Positions 8,194-17,710 are shown, numbered from the stretch's first letter. The stretch is 64,000 nucleotides of DNA from Salinibacillus kushneri (GCF_900111405.1 NZ_FOHJ01000004.1:1-64000); one strand, 5' to 3'. Translations and numbers: made by a program. Notes: generated from the sequence alone by a model not told the origin.

Positions 8194-9330
8194 ATGTCCG
8201 GACCGTATACATTAATTGCAACAGCAGCTGCTGGTTTAGAATCATTAGTAGCTAAGGAAGTAAAAGAACTGGGATTTAATGAGGTTAACGTGGAAAATGG
8301 AAGAGTGACATATCAATCAGATGCACTAGGGATTTCGAGAAGCAATTTATGGTTACGTACAGCTGATCGTGTAAAATTATTAGTCGGAGAATTTGAAGCA
8401 AAGACATTTGATGAGCTTTATGAACAGACAAAAGCTCTGCCTTGGGAAAGCTTTGTACCAGAAAATGGGGCTATACCAGTGGTAGGGAAATCAGTAAAAT
8501 CCCAATTACATTCGGTGCCGGATTGTCAGTCTATTGTGAAAAAGGCTATTGTTGATCGAATGGCCAAAAAACATGGTTTAGTCGGGAAATTACCAGAAAA
8601 CGGTGCTTTGTATCGGGTAGAAGTGGCCTTATTAAAAGATAGGGCAACCCTTACGATTGATACATCTGGTGAGGGACTTCATCGTAGAGGTTATCGTATT
8701 GAGCAAAATGAGGCTCCTCTCAAGGAAACTCTGGCTGCTGCTTTAGTTGAACTGACTAATTGGCGCCCCAATGATTCTTTTATTGACCCATTTACCGGAT
8801 CAGGAACCATCCCTATAGAAGCCGCTCTAATTGGCCAAAATATTGCGCCGGGCTTCAATCGTGAATTTGCTTCAGAAGAATGGGAGATTGTGCCTCAGAA
8901 GCTGTGGGATGAAGCTTTAACGGAAGCAGAAGACGTTGCCAACTATGATCAACCTTTGGATATTTCTGGATATGATATTGATCATCGAATGATTGAAATT
9001 TCCGAGAAAAATGCGTTGGAAGCTGGACTTGCGGACTTAATAAATTGGAAGCAAATGCAGGTGCGTGATTTGAATCCTGCAACACCAAATGGTTATTTAA
9101 TAGGAAACCCTCCTTATGGTGAAAGGCTGGGTGATCGAAAGGAAGTTGAACAAATCTACCGTGACTTAGGTAAAATTATGAATCAGCATCCAAGCTGGAG
9201 TGTATATATTATTACTTCCTATAAAGACTTTGAAAAGGTGTATGGAAAACAGGCAACAAAGAAACGGAAGCTGTATAATGGGTATATTCGAACCGACTAT
9301 TATCAGTATTTTGGAAAGCGTCAAAAATAA
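8194..9330 (+). CDS. ypsC: THUMP-domain RNA methyltransferase YpsC
   Basis: About 378 residues from the ATG at 8194 (GGAAGGAAG upstream); an in-frame upstream ATG at 8143 lies in the rnpB trailer and is unlikely. The N-terminal THUMP/FLD region opens with 'YTLIATAAAGLESLVAKEVKELGF'. The catalytic domain has 'FIDPFTGSGTIPIEAALIG' as the SAM loop and 'LIGNPPYGERLG' as the N-methyltransferase motif. It belongs to the RlmL/RlmK-type group that makes m2G in 23S rRNA; the exact target base is not shown by sequence. Confidence 0.92.
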   Translation: MSGPYTLIATAAAGLESLVAKEVKELGFNEVNVENGRVTYQSDALGISRSNLWLRTADRVKLLVGEFEAKTFDELYEQTKALPWESFVPENGAIPVVGKSVKSQLHSVPDCQSIVKKAIVDRMAKKHGLVGKLPENGALYRVEVALLKDRATLTIDTSGEGLHRRGYRIEQNEAPLKETLAAALVELTNWRPNDSFIDPFTGSGTIPIEAALIGQNIAPGFNREFASEEWEIVPQKLWDEALTEAEDVANYDQPLDISGYDIDHRMIEISEKNALEAGLADLINWKQMQVRDLNPATPNGYLIGNPPYGERLGDRKEVEQIYRDLGKIMNQHPSWSVYIITSYKDFEKVYGKQATKKRKLYNGYIRTDYYQYFGKRQK

Positions 9331-9410
9331 ATCCATCATAATTTTTTACTAAAAATCAATTCTATTAGGATATTTTGTTTCATAGGTTTACTACTAGAGG
9401 TGGTAAAGCT

Positions 9411-10583
9411 ATGAAATTAAAAAAACGAAAACAGAGACCAATAAATCGTAATGATGGACAAACAAAATTTATCATTACTAGATTTTATCTGATTTTTATT
9501 TTATTTCTGTTTACAATTAGTATTTTTTCATTACCTTTTTTTCAAAATAAAGTGTTTCATTTAAGTTCGATTGAAAAAATCACACAGTCTGAGGAAATCA
9601 CAAATATTTTGTTAACAGCCATGAGTACGGAAATGCCTGAATTGGAAGCTTCCACAGATATAGGTATTGAAATCCCTTCATTATCTACGTTAGCGTTTGA
9701 AATTACGACCGGGATAAAGCCTAATGAATTATCCTCTATACTGGAGAAAAGTCTCCCGGGTTTTGAAACCTATACCTCCGAAGTTTATGTAGCAGGGGAA
9801 GGTACAAATGATTCTAATTTACCTGTAGAATCACCACCACCTGATTTTGATGAATTATTAGAGGATGAGGATTCTTCTAAAGAAGAATCAGAAGAGAATA
9901 AAAATGATCAATCCCAAAATGCATCGGTATTTGTTTATCATAGTCACAGCTGGGAAGCATTCCGGCCTTTAATGGATGAAGAAAATGTAAAGCCTAGTGA
10001 TTCTTCGAGTGTCGACCCAAAGGAAAATATTTTACTAGTGGGATCGATGCTGACCAAAGAATTAGAACAAAATGGAATTCCGACCATTCATGACAATACA
10101 AATGTGGCTAAATCCTTAAATAGCAAGGGATGGGGATACAGTGATTCCTATAAATTGACTCGCGAATTAATTCAGACAGCTACCTCGAATCAGGAGCAGC
10201 TCCAATACTATATTGATGTTCATCGGGATTCGGCCGGAAAAGATGTTACCACGAAAACGATTGATGGCAAGAAATATGCGAAACTATATTTTATTGTAGG
10301 AAAGGAACATTCACAATATAAACAAAACCTTAAGTTTGCTGAACAATTGCATACAAAATTAGAAGAGAAGTATCCAGGTATTAGTAGAGGGGTTTTCCAA
10401 AAGGATAAATATGATGGAAATGGGGTTTATAACCAAGATGTTTCGGAAAATGCTATTTTAATCGAAATGGGCGGCATTGATAATCAGAAACAGGAACTAC
10501 AAAATACGATTAAAGCCTTTGTAAATGTATTCAAAGAGCATTATGATGGTTCCATCGAAGTGCAAGCAAAACCAAACGAGTAA
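9411..10583 (+). CDS. spoIIP: SpoIIP-type peptidoglycan amidase/endopeptidase
   Basis: 390 residues from the ATG at 9411 (AGAGGTGG seven bases upstream). A basic start and one membrane helix (about residues 20-42) are followed by a poorly conserved acidic linker rich in Ser/Glu. The SpoIIP domain then carries 'VYHSHSWEAF', 'DVHRDSAGKD' and 'ENAILIEMGG', which fit the zinc ligands and catalytic Glu. SpoIIP thins septal peptidoglycan during engulfment. In B. subtilis spoIIP sits next to gpr, not ypsC, so this could be a second SpoIIP paralogue rather than the canonical one. Confidence 0.85.
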   Translation: MKLKKRKQRPINRNDGQTKFIITRFYLIFILFLFTISIFSLPFFQNKVFHLSSIEKITQSEEITNILLTAMSTEMPELEASTDIGIEIPSLSTLAFEITTGIKPNELSSILEKSLPGFETYTSEVYVAGEGTNDSNLPVESPPPDFDELLEDEDSSKEESEENKNDQSQNASVFVYHSHSWEAFRPLMDEENVKPSDSSSVDPKENILLVGSMLTKELEQNGIPTIHDNTNVAKSLNSKGWGYSDSYKLTRELIQTATSNQEQLQYYIDVHRDSAGKDVTTKTIDGKKYAKLYFIVGKEHSQYKQNLKFAEQLHTKLEEKYPGISRGVFQKDKYDGNGVYNQDVSENAILIEMGGIDNQKQELQNTIKAFVNVFKEHYDGSIEVQAKPNE

Positions 10584-10599
10584 GGATGATTTTACTCGG

Positions 10600-10633
10600 G
10601 CTGTCGAGTAAGTCTCGGCAGCTTCATTTTTTT
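10600..10633 (+). terminator. Terminator after the SpoIIP gene
   Basis: GCTGTCGAG (10600-10608) pairs with CTCGGCAGC (10614-10622), followed by TTCATTTTTTT. Confidence 0.8.
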
Positions 10634-11084
10634 CATCCGGAGGCAGCGTTGAGACTTAAATAAAACCAAAACAATTCATTTAAGACTTTATAAGGCTATT
10701 GCTATGGTAGCGAGGTTATCAGAGAGATTTTTCCTTATAGATGGGAAATGCTATTCAAATTTATCAAAGGATGACATTTTGCTAATTCGATTGGCCGCAA
10801 TATATATGACGAAAAGAATGAGAAATGAATAAAAAAGATTCCAGTTTAAACATAGGTGTTGATTTTTTCACTTCTGTGCGCACACTTTCCTCGGGCAATA
10901 AACTTTAACACCCTTTTGAAAAATAGTCTTAATAGAAGAGTGGTTCATATCTTGCATTGGATAGATGTAGAGACGACTCATTTTAAAATATTTTAAATTT
11001 TTTCATCTAAATAACAGCAAGAAATCATATAAACCGTTATAATTGAATAAATGCATAATTTTTAACAAAGGGAGTTGAATTTGA
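10634..11084. other. Gap of about 450 bases, no clear gene
   Basis: No recognisable gene. One short frame (10653-10838) is open on the plus strand and could give 42 residues from the ATG at 10704, but it has only a weak TAAGG site and no family I recognise. The 3' end should hold the promoter of the downstream carboxypeptidase gene; I see no convincing -35/-10 pair. Confidence 0.5.
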
Positions 11085-12587
11085 TTGCCAACCAATTATA
11101 CAGAAACAGAGCAGCAGTTTTTAGAATTTTTAAAGGAAATTCAATCTTATAATGAAGCTATTGATGTGATGTATTGGGATTTAAGAACAAAGGCCCCCAA
11201 AAAAGGAGCTAAGCAGCGATCCGAAACCATAGGAATGTTATCCCATAAAGTTCATCAAATGTCGACTTCTGAAAAGATGAAGGGCTTTATTAATGAGTTG
11301 AAAGGTAATACGCAAAATGAGATTATACATAAATCCGTTTTAGAATGTGAAAAAGAATATGAACGGAATGCGAAAATTCCGGATGAAGAATTTAAGAAGT
11401 ATGTAGTCCTGCAATCGGAAGCAGAGACGGTATGGGAAGAGGCTCGTGAAAAAGCTGACTTTGAAATGTTTCGGCCGTATCTGGAACAGCTGGTAGAATA
11501 TAATATAAAATTTGCTGAATATTGGGGATATGAAGAAAATCGATACGATGCTTTATTGGACATGTTTGAACCTGGAGTTACAGTAAAAATGTTAGATGAA
11601 GTGTTTCCAGCTTTACGTGATTCACTAACGCCTTTAATCGAAAAAGTACAACAATCAGAGCATAAACCTGATACATCTCGTATTCTTGTACCATTTGCAA
11701 AAGAAAAACAGGAAGCCTTTAGTTTAGATATTTTAAAAGAAATGGGCTATGATTTTGATGCAGGCCGTCTGGATGAAACAGTCCATCCATTTATGATTCC
11801 TTTAAATCGAAATGACACCCGTGTGACCACACGTTATGATGAACAGGACTTTCGAATGGCTGTTTTTGGCACGATCCATGAAGGGGGCCATGCTCTGTAT
11901 GAACAAAACCTTAGTGAAGCATTAACAGGTACACCATTAGCTACGGGAACATCTAATGGTATTCACGAGTCTCAATCCTTGTTCTGGGAAACGTATGTAG
12001 CGAGAAGTAAAGCATTTTGGAATTGCTACTTTGATACATTAAAAGCCTATGCACCAGAATCAATTGGAACCTTATCGGTTGAACAATTTTACCGGGCTGT
12101 TAATGAAGTGAAACCATCCTTTATTAGAATAGAAGCAGATGAAATGACCTATCCCCTTCATATTATGGTTCGTTATGAGCTTGAAAAAGGACTTATTAAT
12201 CAGGAAATTGATGTAAAAGACCTGCCAAAATTATGGAACGACAAGATGGAGGAGTATTTAGGTATTCGTCCTGAAAATAATAAGGAAGGTGTACTTCAGG
12301 ATGTTCACTGGGCAGGTGGATCATTCGGTTACTTTCCTTCTTATGCATTAGGGTACATGTATGGAGCTCAATTCTTTTATGCTATGAACAAAGAATTTAA
12401 TGTACAGGATGCTATCCAAAACGGTGAATTATACAGAATTAAGTCGTGGTTAACGGAAAATATTCATCAATACGGTAAGCTTAAAGAACCTTTAGAAATT
12501 TTAAGGGACGTAACAGGAGAAGATTTAAATGCTGATTATCTTGTTCGTTATTTAGAGGATAAATATAAAGACATTTATCAATGGTAA
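11085..12587 (+). CDS. ypwA: M32 family carboxypeptidase (Taq type)
   Basis: Metal-dependent cytoplasmic carboxypeptidase, 500 residues, as in the M32 family. The HExxH zinc motif is seen as 'GTIHEGGHALYEQ' and the family block 'GIHESQSLFWE' follows. 'EMTYPLHIMVRYELE' and 'HWAGGSFGYFPSYALGYMYGAQ' are further M32 signatures. Translation starts at TTG 11085 after AAAGGGAG. It is alone on its transcript and ends at a strong shared terminator with the oxidase operon. Confidence 0.95.
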   Translation: MPTNYTETEQQFLEFLKEIQSYNEAIDVMYWDLRTKAPKKGAKQRSETIGMLSHKVHQMSTSEKMKGFINELKGNTQNEIIHKSVLECEKEYERNAKIPDEEFKKYVVLQSEAETVWEEAREKADFEMFRPYLEQLVEYNIKFAEYWGYEENRYDALLDMFEPGVTVKMLDEVFPALRDSLTPLIEKVQQSEHKPDTSRILVPFAKEKQEAFSLDILKEMGYDFDAGRLDETVHPFMIPLNRNDTRVTTRYDEQDFRMAVFGTIHEGGHALYEQNLSEALTGTPLATGTSNGIHESQSLFWETYVARSKAFWNCYFDTLKAYAPESIGTLSVEQFYRAVNEVKPSFIRIEADEMTYPLHIMVRYELEKGLINQEIDVKDLPKLWNDKMEEYLGIRPENNKEGVLQDVHWAGGSFGYFPSYALGYMYGAQFFYAMNKEFNVQDAIQNGELYRIKSWLTENIHQYGKLKEPLEILRDVTGEDLNADYLVRYLEDKYKDIYQW

Positions 12588-12628
12588 AAAAAGGCGCTGT
12601 CTTTTAAATAGAAAGACAGCGCCTTTTT
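12588..12628. terminator. Bidirectional terminator, carboxypeptidase / oxidase operon
   Basis: AAAAAGGCGCTGTCTTT (from 12588) and AAAGACAGCGCCTTTTT (to 12628) form a near-perfect 16-bp stem with T-runs on both strands. Confidence 0.92.
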
Positions 12629-12631
12629 CGA

Positions 12632-14284
12632 TTACGTATTTCCAATTGGCCACTTAAATCCTGGTGATCCAGGAGGTGCGTTTTGTATAATATCAATAAA
12701 CGGAATAGTATAAGCAATTAAGATAAGTACAGCCGCAATCCCAATCCATAGTCGCCAGTTTTCAAATACTTTAGGTGTTCGTTCAGTTGGATCAGCATAT
12801 TCCGCAACTGGAAATTCTTCTTCGCCTTTAGGAGTACGAAAGGCAAGCTTAATAAAGATATAGACCATTAAGAGAATTCCAATGAATAGAATGCTTCCAC
12901 CAATGGCTTGAGCAATTTGGTATCCGACCCATTCTTGAGCCTGTTGAGTACCTCCATAATTAGAGAAGGCCGAGCGTCTTGGAGCTCCTAATAAACCTTC
13001 GATGTGCATAGAACCTGACATAATCGTCATACCAACCGCCCATATAAAGGTTTGAATGATACCTAGTTTGTTTATTTGCTTTGTAAGCTTACGTCCTGTT
13101 AAAACAGGGATTAACCAATAGGAAATTCCAAAGAACGTTAAAACCACGGTTGTTGCTACAGTTAGATGAAAGTGACCTGTTACCCAGATTGTATTATGAA
13201 TAACTCCGTTTAATTGATTGGATGCATTAATGAGACCTCCAGCACCACCTGGGATGAATGCAACCATCCCGATAAATGGTGCCAGGAAACGTACATCTTT
13301 CCAAGGTAAGCCTTTTAACCACCTAAACAGTCCGGTATATCCTTTCTTTCTACCTGTCATTTCGAAGGTTGCAAACATCGAAAAAGCGGTAATTAAAGAT
13401 GGAATAGTCACCATAAAGGTGAGTACTACCTGAATATACTTCCAGAATGGATCAATACCTGGTTCTGTTAATTGATGGTGGAATCCGACTGGAATGGAAA
13501 ATAGTAAAAATAGAATGAACGCCAAACGGGCTAAACTATCACTGAATATTTTTCCGCCAATAATTTTGGGAATAATCGTATACCATGCCATATAAGCTGG
13601 TAAGAGCCAAAAGTAGACGAGTGGATGACCAAAGTACCAGAAAAGGGTACGGCTTACCAAAATATCAATTTCCTCCACCATGCCTAAAGACCATGGAATG
13701 TACTGTAAAACTACTGTTGCAGCAACGCCTAAAGTACTAATCAACCAGATTAGCATATTAATAACAACCATAAAGGCCATCAGCGGTGACTTTTCACCTG
13801 GATATTTCTTTTTCCATTGTCTTAATTGACTAAAATTAACAAAGCAGGATATCCATGTACCTACAACGAATAGGGCTAAACCTATATAAAAAATAGGGTG
13901 TGCCTGCAAAGGTGCATAGAATGTATAAAGGACGTTTGCTTTTCCTAGAAGAATCATGGTACCAGACATTAAAGTCCCGATAACCATCATAGTAAAGCTT
14001 ATCCAGGCCCACTTTCGCTGCTTTTCTGACATCCCTACGCTTTTACTCATTAGCGTATATTGAAAACCAATAATAAAATAGGTGGTTAAAACTAAACCTA
14101 ATAAAACCCCATGTGCCGTTAATATTTGATAATAGCCGATTCCGAAGGGAAGTGTGAATTCTCCTGATCTCACTAACGTTTGTAACAGACCCATTAATCC
14201 TCCCAGAAATAATGCAATAAAGGCTATATAAATAAATCCAATAGATAATCGTGCATCCGGTTTTTCAATTCGTTTAGAAATCAT
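12632..14284 (-). CDS. ba3-type cytochrome c oxidase subunit I
   Basis: Haem-copper oxidase catalytic subunit of the B family, 550 residues with about 13 membrane helices. Haem and copper ligands are visible: 'LTAHGVLLGLV' (low-spin haem His), 'WYFGHPLVYFWLLPAYMAWY' (CuB His and the cross-linked Tyr region), 'QLTEPGI' and 'WVTGHFHLTVATTVVLTFFG' (haem ligands). The ATG at 14284 follows GGAGGTG and overlaps the subunit II stop by four bases; an upstream in-frame start lies inside subunit II. It reduces oxygen to water while pumping protons and usually serves low-oxygen growth. Confidence 0.96.
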   Translation of the reverse strand: MISKRIEKPDARLSIGFIYIAFIALFLGGLMGLLQTLVRSGEFTLPFGIGYYQILTAHGVLLGLVLTTYFIIGFQYTLMSKSVGMSEKQRKWAWISFTMMVIGTLMSGTMILLGKANVLYTFYAPLQAHPIFYIGLALFVVGTWISCFVNFSQLRQWKKKYPGEKSPLMAFMVVINMLIWLISTLGVAATVVLQYIPWSLGMVEEIDILVSRTLFWYFGHPLVYFWLLPAYMAWYTIIPKIIGGKIFSDSLARLAFILFLLFSIPVGFHHQLTEPGIDPFWKYIQVVLTFMVTIPSLITAFSMFATFEMTGRKKGYTGLFRWLKGLPWKDVRFLAPFIGMVAFIPGGAGGLINASNQLNGVIHNTIWVTGHFHLTVATTVVLTFFGISYWLIPVLTGRKLTKQINKLGIIQTFIWAVGMTIMSGSMHIEGLLGAPRRSAFSNYGGTQQAQEWVGYQIAQAIGGSILFIGILLMVYIFIKLAFRTPKGEEEFPVAEYADPTERTPKVFENWRLWIGIAAVLILIAYTIPFIDIIQNAPPGSPGFKWPIGNT

Positions 14285-14787
14285 GGTTCGTACACCTCCA
14301 GAACAGCTGACATTGTGTGTTGTCCTATACCGCAATATTCGTTACAAAGAATGGTATATTCACCTGGGTTATCCAATGTGGTTTCAAAATCACTAATGTA
14401 ACCGGGTTCGAGCATCATATTGACATTTGTACCTGCAATTTGGAAACCATGTACAACATCAGTAGTTGTTGCCTGGAAGGTTACATTAGCTCCTTTAGGA
14501 ATTCGAATGGTTCGAACTGGACTCCCTTTGTCATCTTTACCTAGATTATATTGAAATGCGCTAGCTAAAACATTGACAACATATTCATTTTCACCGACTT
14601 TTTGAAGACCTAAGCTTTCTTCTTTAAATGATTCATGAGCTTGCACATTTTGTGGATCAATCGTCACTAAACAACTAGGCGGCTGTGTTCCTTGATAAAA
14701 AGCACCAATCCCCAAAACAATAAGGAACACAAGTAGTGACCCAATGCCAAATGTAAGCCAGATTTTTTCATACTTATGCAAATGCAT
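14281..14787 (-). CDS. ba3-type cytochrome c oxidase subunit II
   Basis: 168 residues: one N-terminal membrane helix (about 10-30) and an external cupredoxin domain holding the CuA centre, 'LCNEYCGIGQHTM', plus the distal His in 'DVVHGFQIAGTNVN'. It accepts electrons from cytochrome c. It overlaps subunit I by the sequence ATGA, so the two are translationally coupled. Confidence 0.96.
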   Translation of the reverse strand: MHLHKYEKIWLTFGIGSLLVFLIVLGIGAFYQGTQPPSCLVTIDPQNVQAHESFKEESLGLQKVGENEYVVNVLASAFQYNLGKDDKGSPVRTIRIPKGANVTFQATTTDVVHGFQIAGTNVNMMLEPGYISDFETTLDNPGEYTILCNEYCGIGQHTMSAVLEVYEP

Positions 14788-14815
14788 AGCTTAATCCCCC
14801 TAACCTACTTAAGTA

Positions 14816-14983
14816 TTAACGGTACATATACAAAATAAAAACACTGATCCACGAAACAATAATAAAGGCTCCGAGAATCATAACAGAGGCGAATGTACCT
14901 TTTAAATTGGGTTCCTCATCAGTTTGTTTTGACTCATTAACCCCATGAGCAGAGCTTTGTTTAACCGATGGTTGATTACTCAT
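14816..14983 (-). CDS. Cytochrome c oxidase subunit IIa (single helix)
   Basis: A 55-residue protein below usual size cut-offs: hydrophilic N-terminus 'MSNQPSVKQSSAHGVNES', then 'NLKGTFASVMILGAF' leading into one membrane helix ending 'FILYMYR'. This is the small IIa subunit of ba3 oxidases, which supplies the helix missing from the short subunit II. GGAAAGGGGATGG lies upstream of the ATG. It is the first gene of the three-gene oxidase operon. Confidence 0.88.
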   Translation of the reverse strand: MSNQPSVKQSSAHGVNESKQTDEEPNLKGTFASVMILGAFIIVSWISVFILYMYR

Positions 14984-15055
14984 CGTTAATCCATCCCCTT
15001 TCCTAATAGATTACAATTTAATACTACAAATAAGTCAGGAGGATGAATAGATAAT

Positions 15056-15071
15056 TTGGAAACGATTCACA
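15056..15071. promoter_or_regulatory. Possible CcpA (cre-like) site upstream of oxidase operon
   Basis: TTGGAAACGATTCACA has the cre core AANCGNTT but the flanking positions deviate from consensus. It lies about 75 bases upstream of the subunit IIa start. Weak evidence. Confidence 0.25.
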
Positions 15072-15185
15072 AAACGTTCATTTTGCCGACGTATTTTGTT
15101 CATAATTAAGAAAAGTTAAACGACAGTAAAAGAGTGGAATGATACAATAATAGAAACACATACGCCTCTCAAGCGGATTGGAAAT

Positions 15186-15392
15186 TTGAATGAAATGGCC
15201 GGAACAGTTGTTTTCCTTTCCTCAGAAGTAAGTGACTTACATTACTGGCAAAGCTTATTTGTAGATGAAGGCATGACTATTTATGAATTTTTAGGGTATG
15301 TACTCCTATGTATTACAGGCTGTACCTGTATATTCTATAGGTTAAAGGGGGAATGTAAGGATAAAAAAGGGATGATTGAGTGTCAACAATAG
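15186..15392 (+). CDS. Doubtful small membrane ORF before bpsA
   Basis: A 68-residue frame from TTG 15186 (ATG at 15195 and 15273 are alternatives) with one hydrophobic stretch 'FLGYVLLCITGCTCIFYRL'. No good ribosome site is visible and it overlaps the bpsA start. It may be only leader DNA for the bpsA transcript. I recognise no family. Confidence 0.25.
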   Translation: MNEMAGTVVFLSSEVSDLHYWQSLFVDEGMTIYEFLGYVLLCITGCTCIFYRLKGECKDKKGMIECQQ

Positions 15393-16471
15393 CATCTATC
15401 GGAATAGGGATTCCAAAATATAAACTAACGCAAAAGGATGCCAAGGACTTTATCCGTATGATATCCCACCGTTCCTCTCAACATATTGAGCGACTGCTCC
15501 CCGTTTTTGATCATGCTGCGATTCAGGACCGACAACTGGTTGTACCTGTTGATTGGTTAAAGGAGGATCATAGCTTTGAGGAACGTAATCAATTGTATAT
15601 GGAAAAAGCAATTATCTATATAAAGCAAGCCATTGAAGATTGCCTTAATCATAGCTTCTTTTTAGAGCAATCCGTCCATACAGAAAATATTGATTGTATA
15701 ATCTTTGTTTCTAGCACTGGGATCGCCACACCTACCATTGATGCGTTTATAATGAATGAATTGCCTTTTACAGAGAACGTTACGCGAATTCCCATTTGGG
15801 GGTTGGGATGTGCTGGTGGTGCATCAGGGATAGCAAGAGCTTCTGAGTATTTACGGGCACATCCTGATGAAAATGTTCTTTTACTAAATATAGAGTTCAG
15901 CAGTCTTTCCTTTCAAAAGAATGACAAACGAAAAAGTAATTTTATTGGATCTGCCTTATTTGGTGATGGGGTTTCCTGTGTTCTTATGATTGGTGAGGAG
16001 AGTGAACTGCGTATAAACTTGAAGCAAACAGCCCCTAAAGTAATAAATAGTAGTTCTAAGATAAAAAAGGACGAACTTGATGTGATGGGCTGGGATATAC
16101 GAAATAGTGGATTTCATGTCATCTTTGGAAAAAGTATCCCGAAACTGGTGGAATCATTTTGGGGTAAACATCTACGGGAATTTTTACATAAGCACCATCT
16201 GAATATAAATGATTTCCCATTTTTGATAGCACATCCAGGAGGAAAAAAAGTATTGGAAGCCATGGAAAAGGTACTTAATGTATCAAAGGAGTTATTCAAT
16301 TTTTCTTATAAGGTGCTACAAAATCACGGGAATATGTCTTCGCCAACAGTGATTTATGTTTTAAAAGAAGTTATGGAATCAGCACCAGAAGAGAATACCA
16401 AAAGCATCGTTTCTGCTTTAGGACCCGGCTTTAGCTCGGAGCTTGTATTGCTGGAGTGGAAGAACCAATGA
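15380..16471 (+). CDS. bpsA: Type III polyketide synthase, alkylpyrone type
   Basis: 363 residues, chalcone-synthase fold. The catalytic Cys is at residue 144 in 'WGLGCAGGASGIAR'; His and Asn of the triad fit 'FLIAHPGGKKVLEAME' and 'LQNHGNMSSPTV'. GTG start after AAAAGGGA. B. subtilis BpsA makes triketide alkylpyrones from long-chain fatty acyl-CoA and malonyl-CoA. The gene overlaps the methyltransferase that follows, the same two-gene unit as in B. subtilis. Confidence 0.94.
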   Translation: MSTIASIGIGIPKYKLTQKDAKDFIRMISHRSSQHIERLLPVFDHAAIQDRQLVVPVDWLKEDHSFEERNQLYMEKAIIYIKQAIEDCLNHSFFLEQSVHTENIDCIIFVSSTGIATPTIDAFIMNELPFTENVTRIPIWGLGCAGGASGIARASEYLRAHPDENVLLLNIEFSSLSFQKNDKRKSNFIGSALFGDGVSCVLMIGEESELRINLKQTAPKVINSSSKIKKDELDVMGWDIRNSGFHVIFGKSIPKLVESFWGKHLREFLHKHHLNINDFPFLIAHPGGKKVLEAMEKVLNVSKELFNFSYKVLQNHGNMSSPTVIYVLKEVMESAPEENTKSIVSALGPGFSSELVLLEWKNQ

Positions 16472-16977
16472 ATTATCTAATATTATGGTTTTTAATCGTA
16501 TTACAAAGAGTGGTTGAGCTATTTTTTGCAAGAAGAAATGAGAGGTGGATGAAAAAAAGAGGGGCCAAGGTAATCGATGAGAACCTTTATACTTGGATGG
16601 TTAGAACTCACGTTGTATTTCTGTTAGCAATTCTTTTTGAGGCTTATACCCGGCATCAATTTACAGCACCGTTACAGGAATCGTTAATCCTTTTATTTGT
16701 TCTGCTTCAAGCTGGCCGAGTCTGGTGCATTTTTTCATTAGGGCGTTTTTGGAATACTAAAATTGTCGTTTTACCTGGTAGTAAACAAGTGAAAAGGGGA
16801 CCTTACAAATGGATAAGCCACCCTAATTATATTGTGGTCGGGCTTGAATTTTTATTTATTCCGCTATTGTTTCACGCCTATATTTGTGCATGCTTGTTTC
16901 CTATCCTGCATCTTGCTTTAATGTCTATACGCATTCCGATGGAGGAGAAAACATTAAAAGCATTAACGAAAGACTAA
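16468..16977 (+). CDS. bpsB: Alkylpyrone O-methyltransferase, ICMT family
   Basis: 169 residues, integral membrane, with several hydrophobic helices and the family's C-terminal block 'KRGPYKWISHPNYIVVGLEFL'. Members resemble isoprenylcysteine carboxyl methyltransferases; B. subtilis BpsB (YpbQ) methylates alkylpyrones. The ATG at 16468 overlaps the bpsA stop as ATGA; GTG 16456 is possible but less likely. Confidence 0.9.
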   Translation: MNYLILWFLIVLQRVVELFFARRNERWMKKRGAKVIDENLYTWMVRTHVVFLLAILFEAYTRHQFTAPLQESLILLFVLLQAGRVWCIFSLGRFWNTKIVVLPGSKQVKRGPYKWISHPNYIVVGLEFLFIPLLFHAYICACLFPILHLALMSIRIPMEEKTLKALTKD

Positions 16978-16980
16978 TAT

Positions 16981-17021
16981 AAAACGGGATCCAGCTTTAT
17001 CAATGTACTGGATCCCGTTTT
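16981..17021. terminator. Bidirectional terminator, bpsB / queuosine transporter
   Basis: AAAACGGGATCCAG (16981-16994) and CTGGATCCCGTTTT (17008-17021) form a perfect 14-bp stem with A/T runs on both sides. Confidence 0.92.
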
Positions 17022-17031
17022 ATATTATAGG

Positions 17032-17703
17032 TTATTTTACGTTCATTTTTTTGGCTAGATAGAAAAACGGCGTGTCCAGGAAGGAGACAATAAATTTAAT
17101 AAAGTACGTGGAAATAAAGATTTCGATCCAGACACTCCACGGCATTCCATAGAACGCGATACCACAGAAAACAAGACTGTCCAATAACTGACTGACCATG
17201 GTACTTCCGTTATTCCGTAACCAGAAATATTTATCAGCAGGAAATTTATTTTTTATTTTAGAAAAGATCCACACATCAAAATATTGACTTACCATATAAG
17301 CAGCTAAACTGCCAAGTGCTACTTGTGGAACTAAGTCAAATAACGTTTGAAGTGCCCCTTGTACAGTATCACTCTCAGCAGGTACAAATTGTAAAGCAAT
17401 TTGCATCATTATGGTCATGGTAATTAACGTGAAAAAGCCAAGCCATACAGCTTTTTTAGCATCACTTTTACCATATTTTTCATTTAAAATATCTGTTGCT
17501 AAAAAGGCTGTACCGTAAATAATGTTACCTAAAGTAGCTGTTATCCCAAACAGCTCAATCGTTTTTAATACTTGAATATTGGCTACAACTGTGGACATTC
17601 CAATCCAAACAAAGAGGCCAGGTTTGCCGAAAAGTTTGTAAATCGTAAGTATCATGGCAAAATTAATAATCGCAAACCCTAGCCATAACCATTCGTTAAT
17701 CAT
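17032..17703 (-). CDS. ypdP: Queuosine precursor transporter, YhhQ/VUT family
   Basis: 223 residues from the ATG at 17703 (AAGGAGG upstream); the open frame extends further but through the riboswitch. Six or so membrane helices, with family motifs 'FLATDILNEKYGKSDAKKAVWLGF', 'SLAAYMVSQYFDVWIFSKIK' and 'NNGSTMVSQLLDSLVF'. The family imports queuosine precursors. The preQ1-I riboswitch just upstream agrees with this and suggests shut-off when preQ1 is plentiful. Confidence 0.93.
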   Translation of the reverse strand: MINEWLWLGFAIINFAMILTIYKLFGKPGLFVWIGMSTVVANIQVLKTIELFGITATLGNIIYGTAFLATDILNEKYGKSDAKKAVWLGFFTLITMTIMMQIALQFVPAESDTVQGALQTLFDLVPQVALGSLAAYMVSQYFDVWIFSKIKNKFPADKYFWLRNNGSTMVSQLLDSLVFCGIAFYGMPWSVWIEIFISTYFIKFIVSFLDTPFFYLAKKMNVK

Positions 17704-17710
17704 CAATAAT

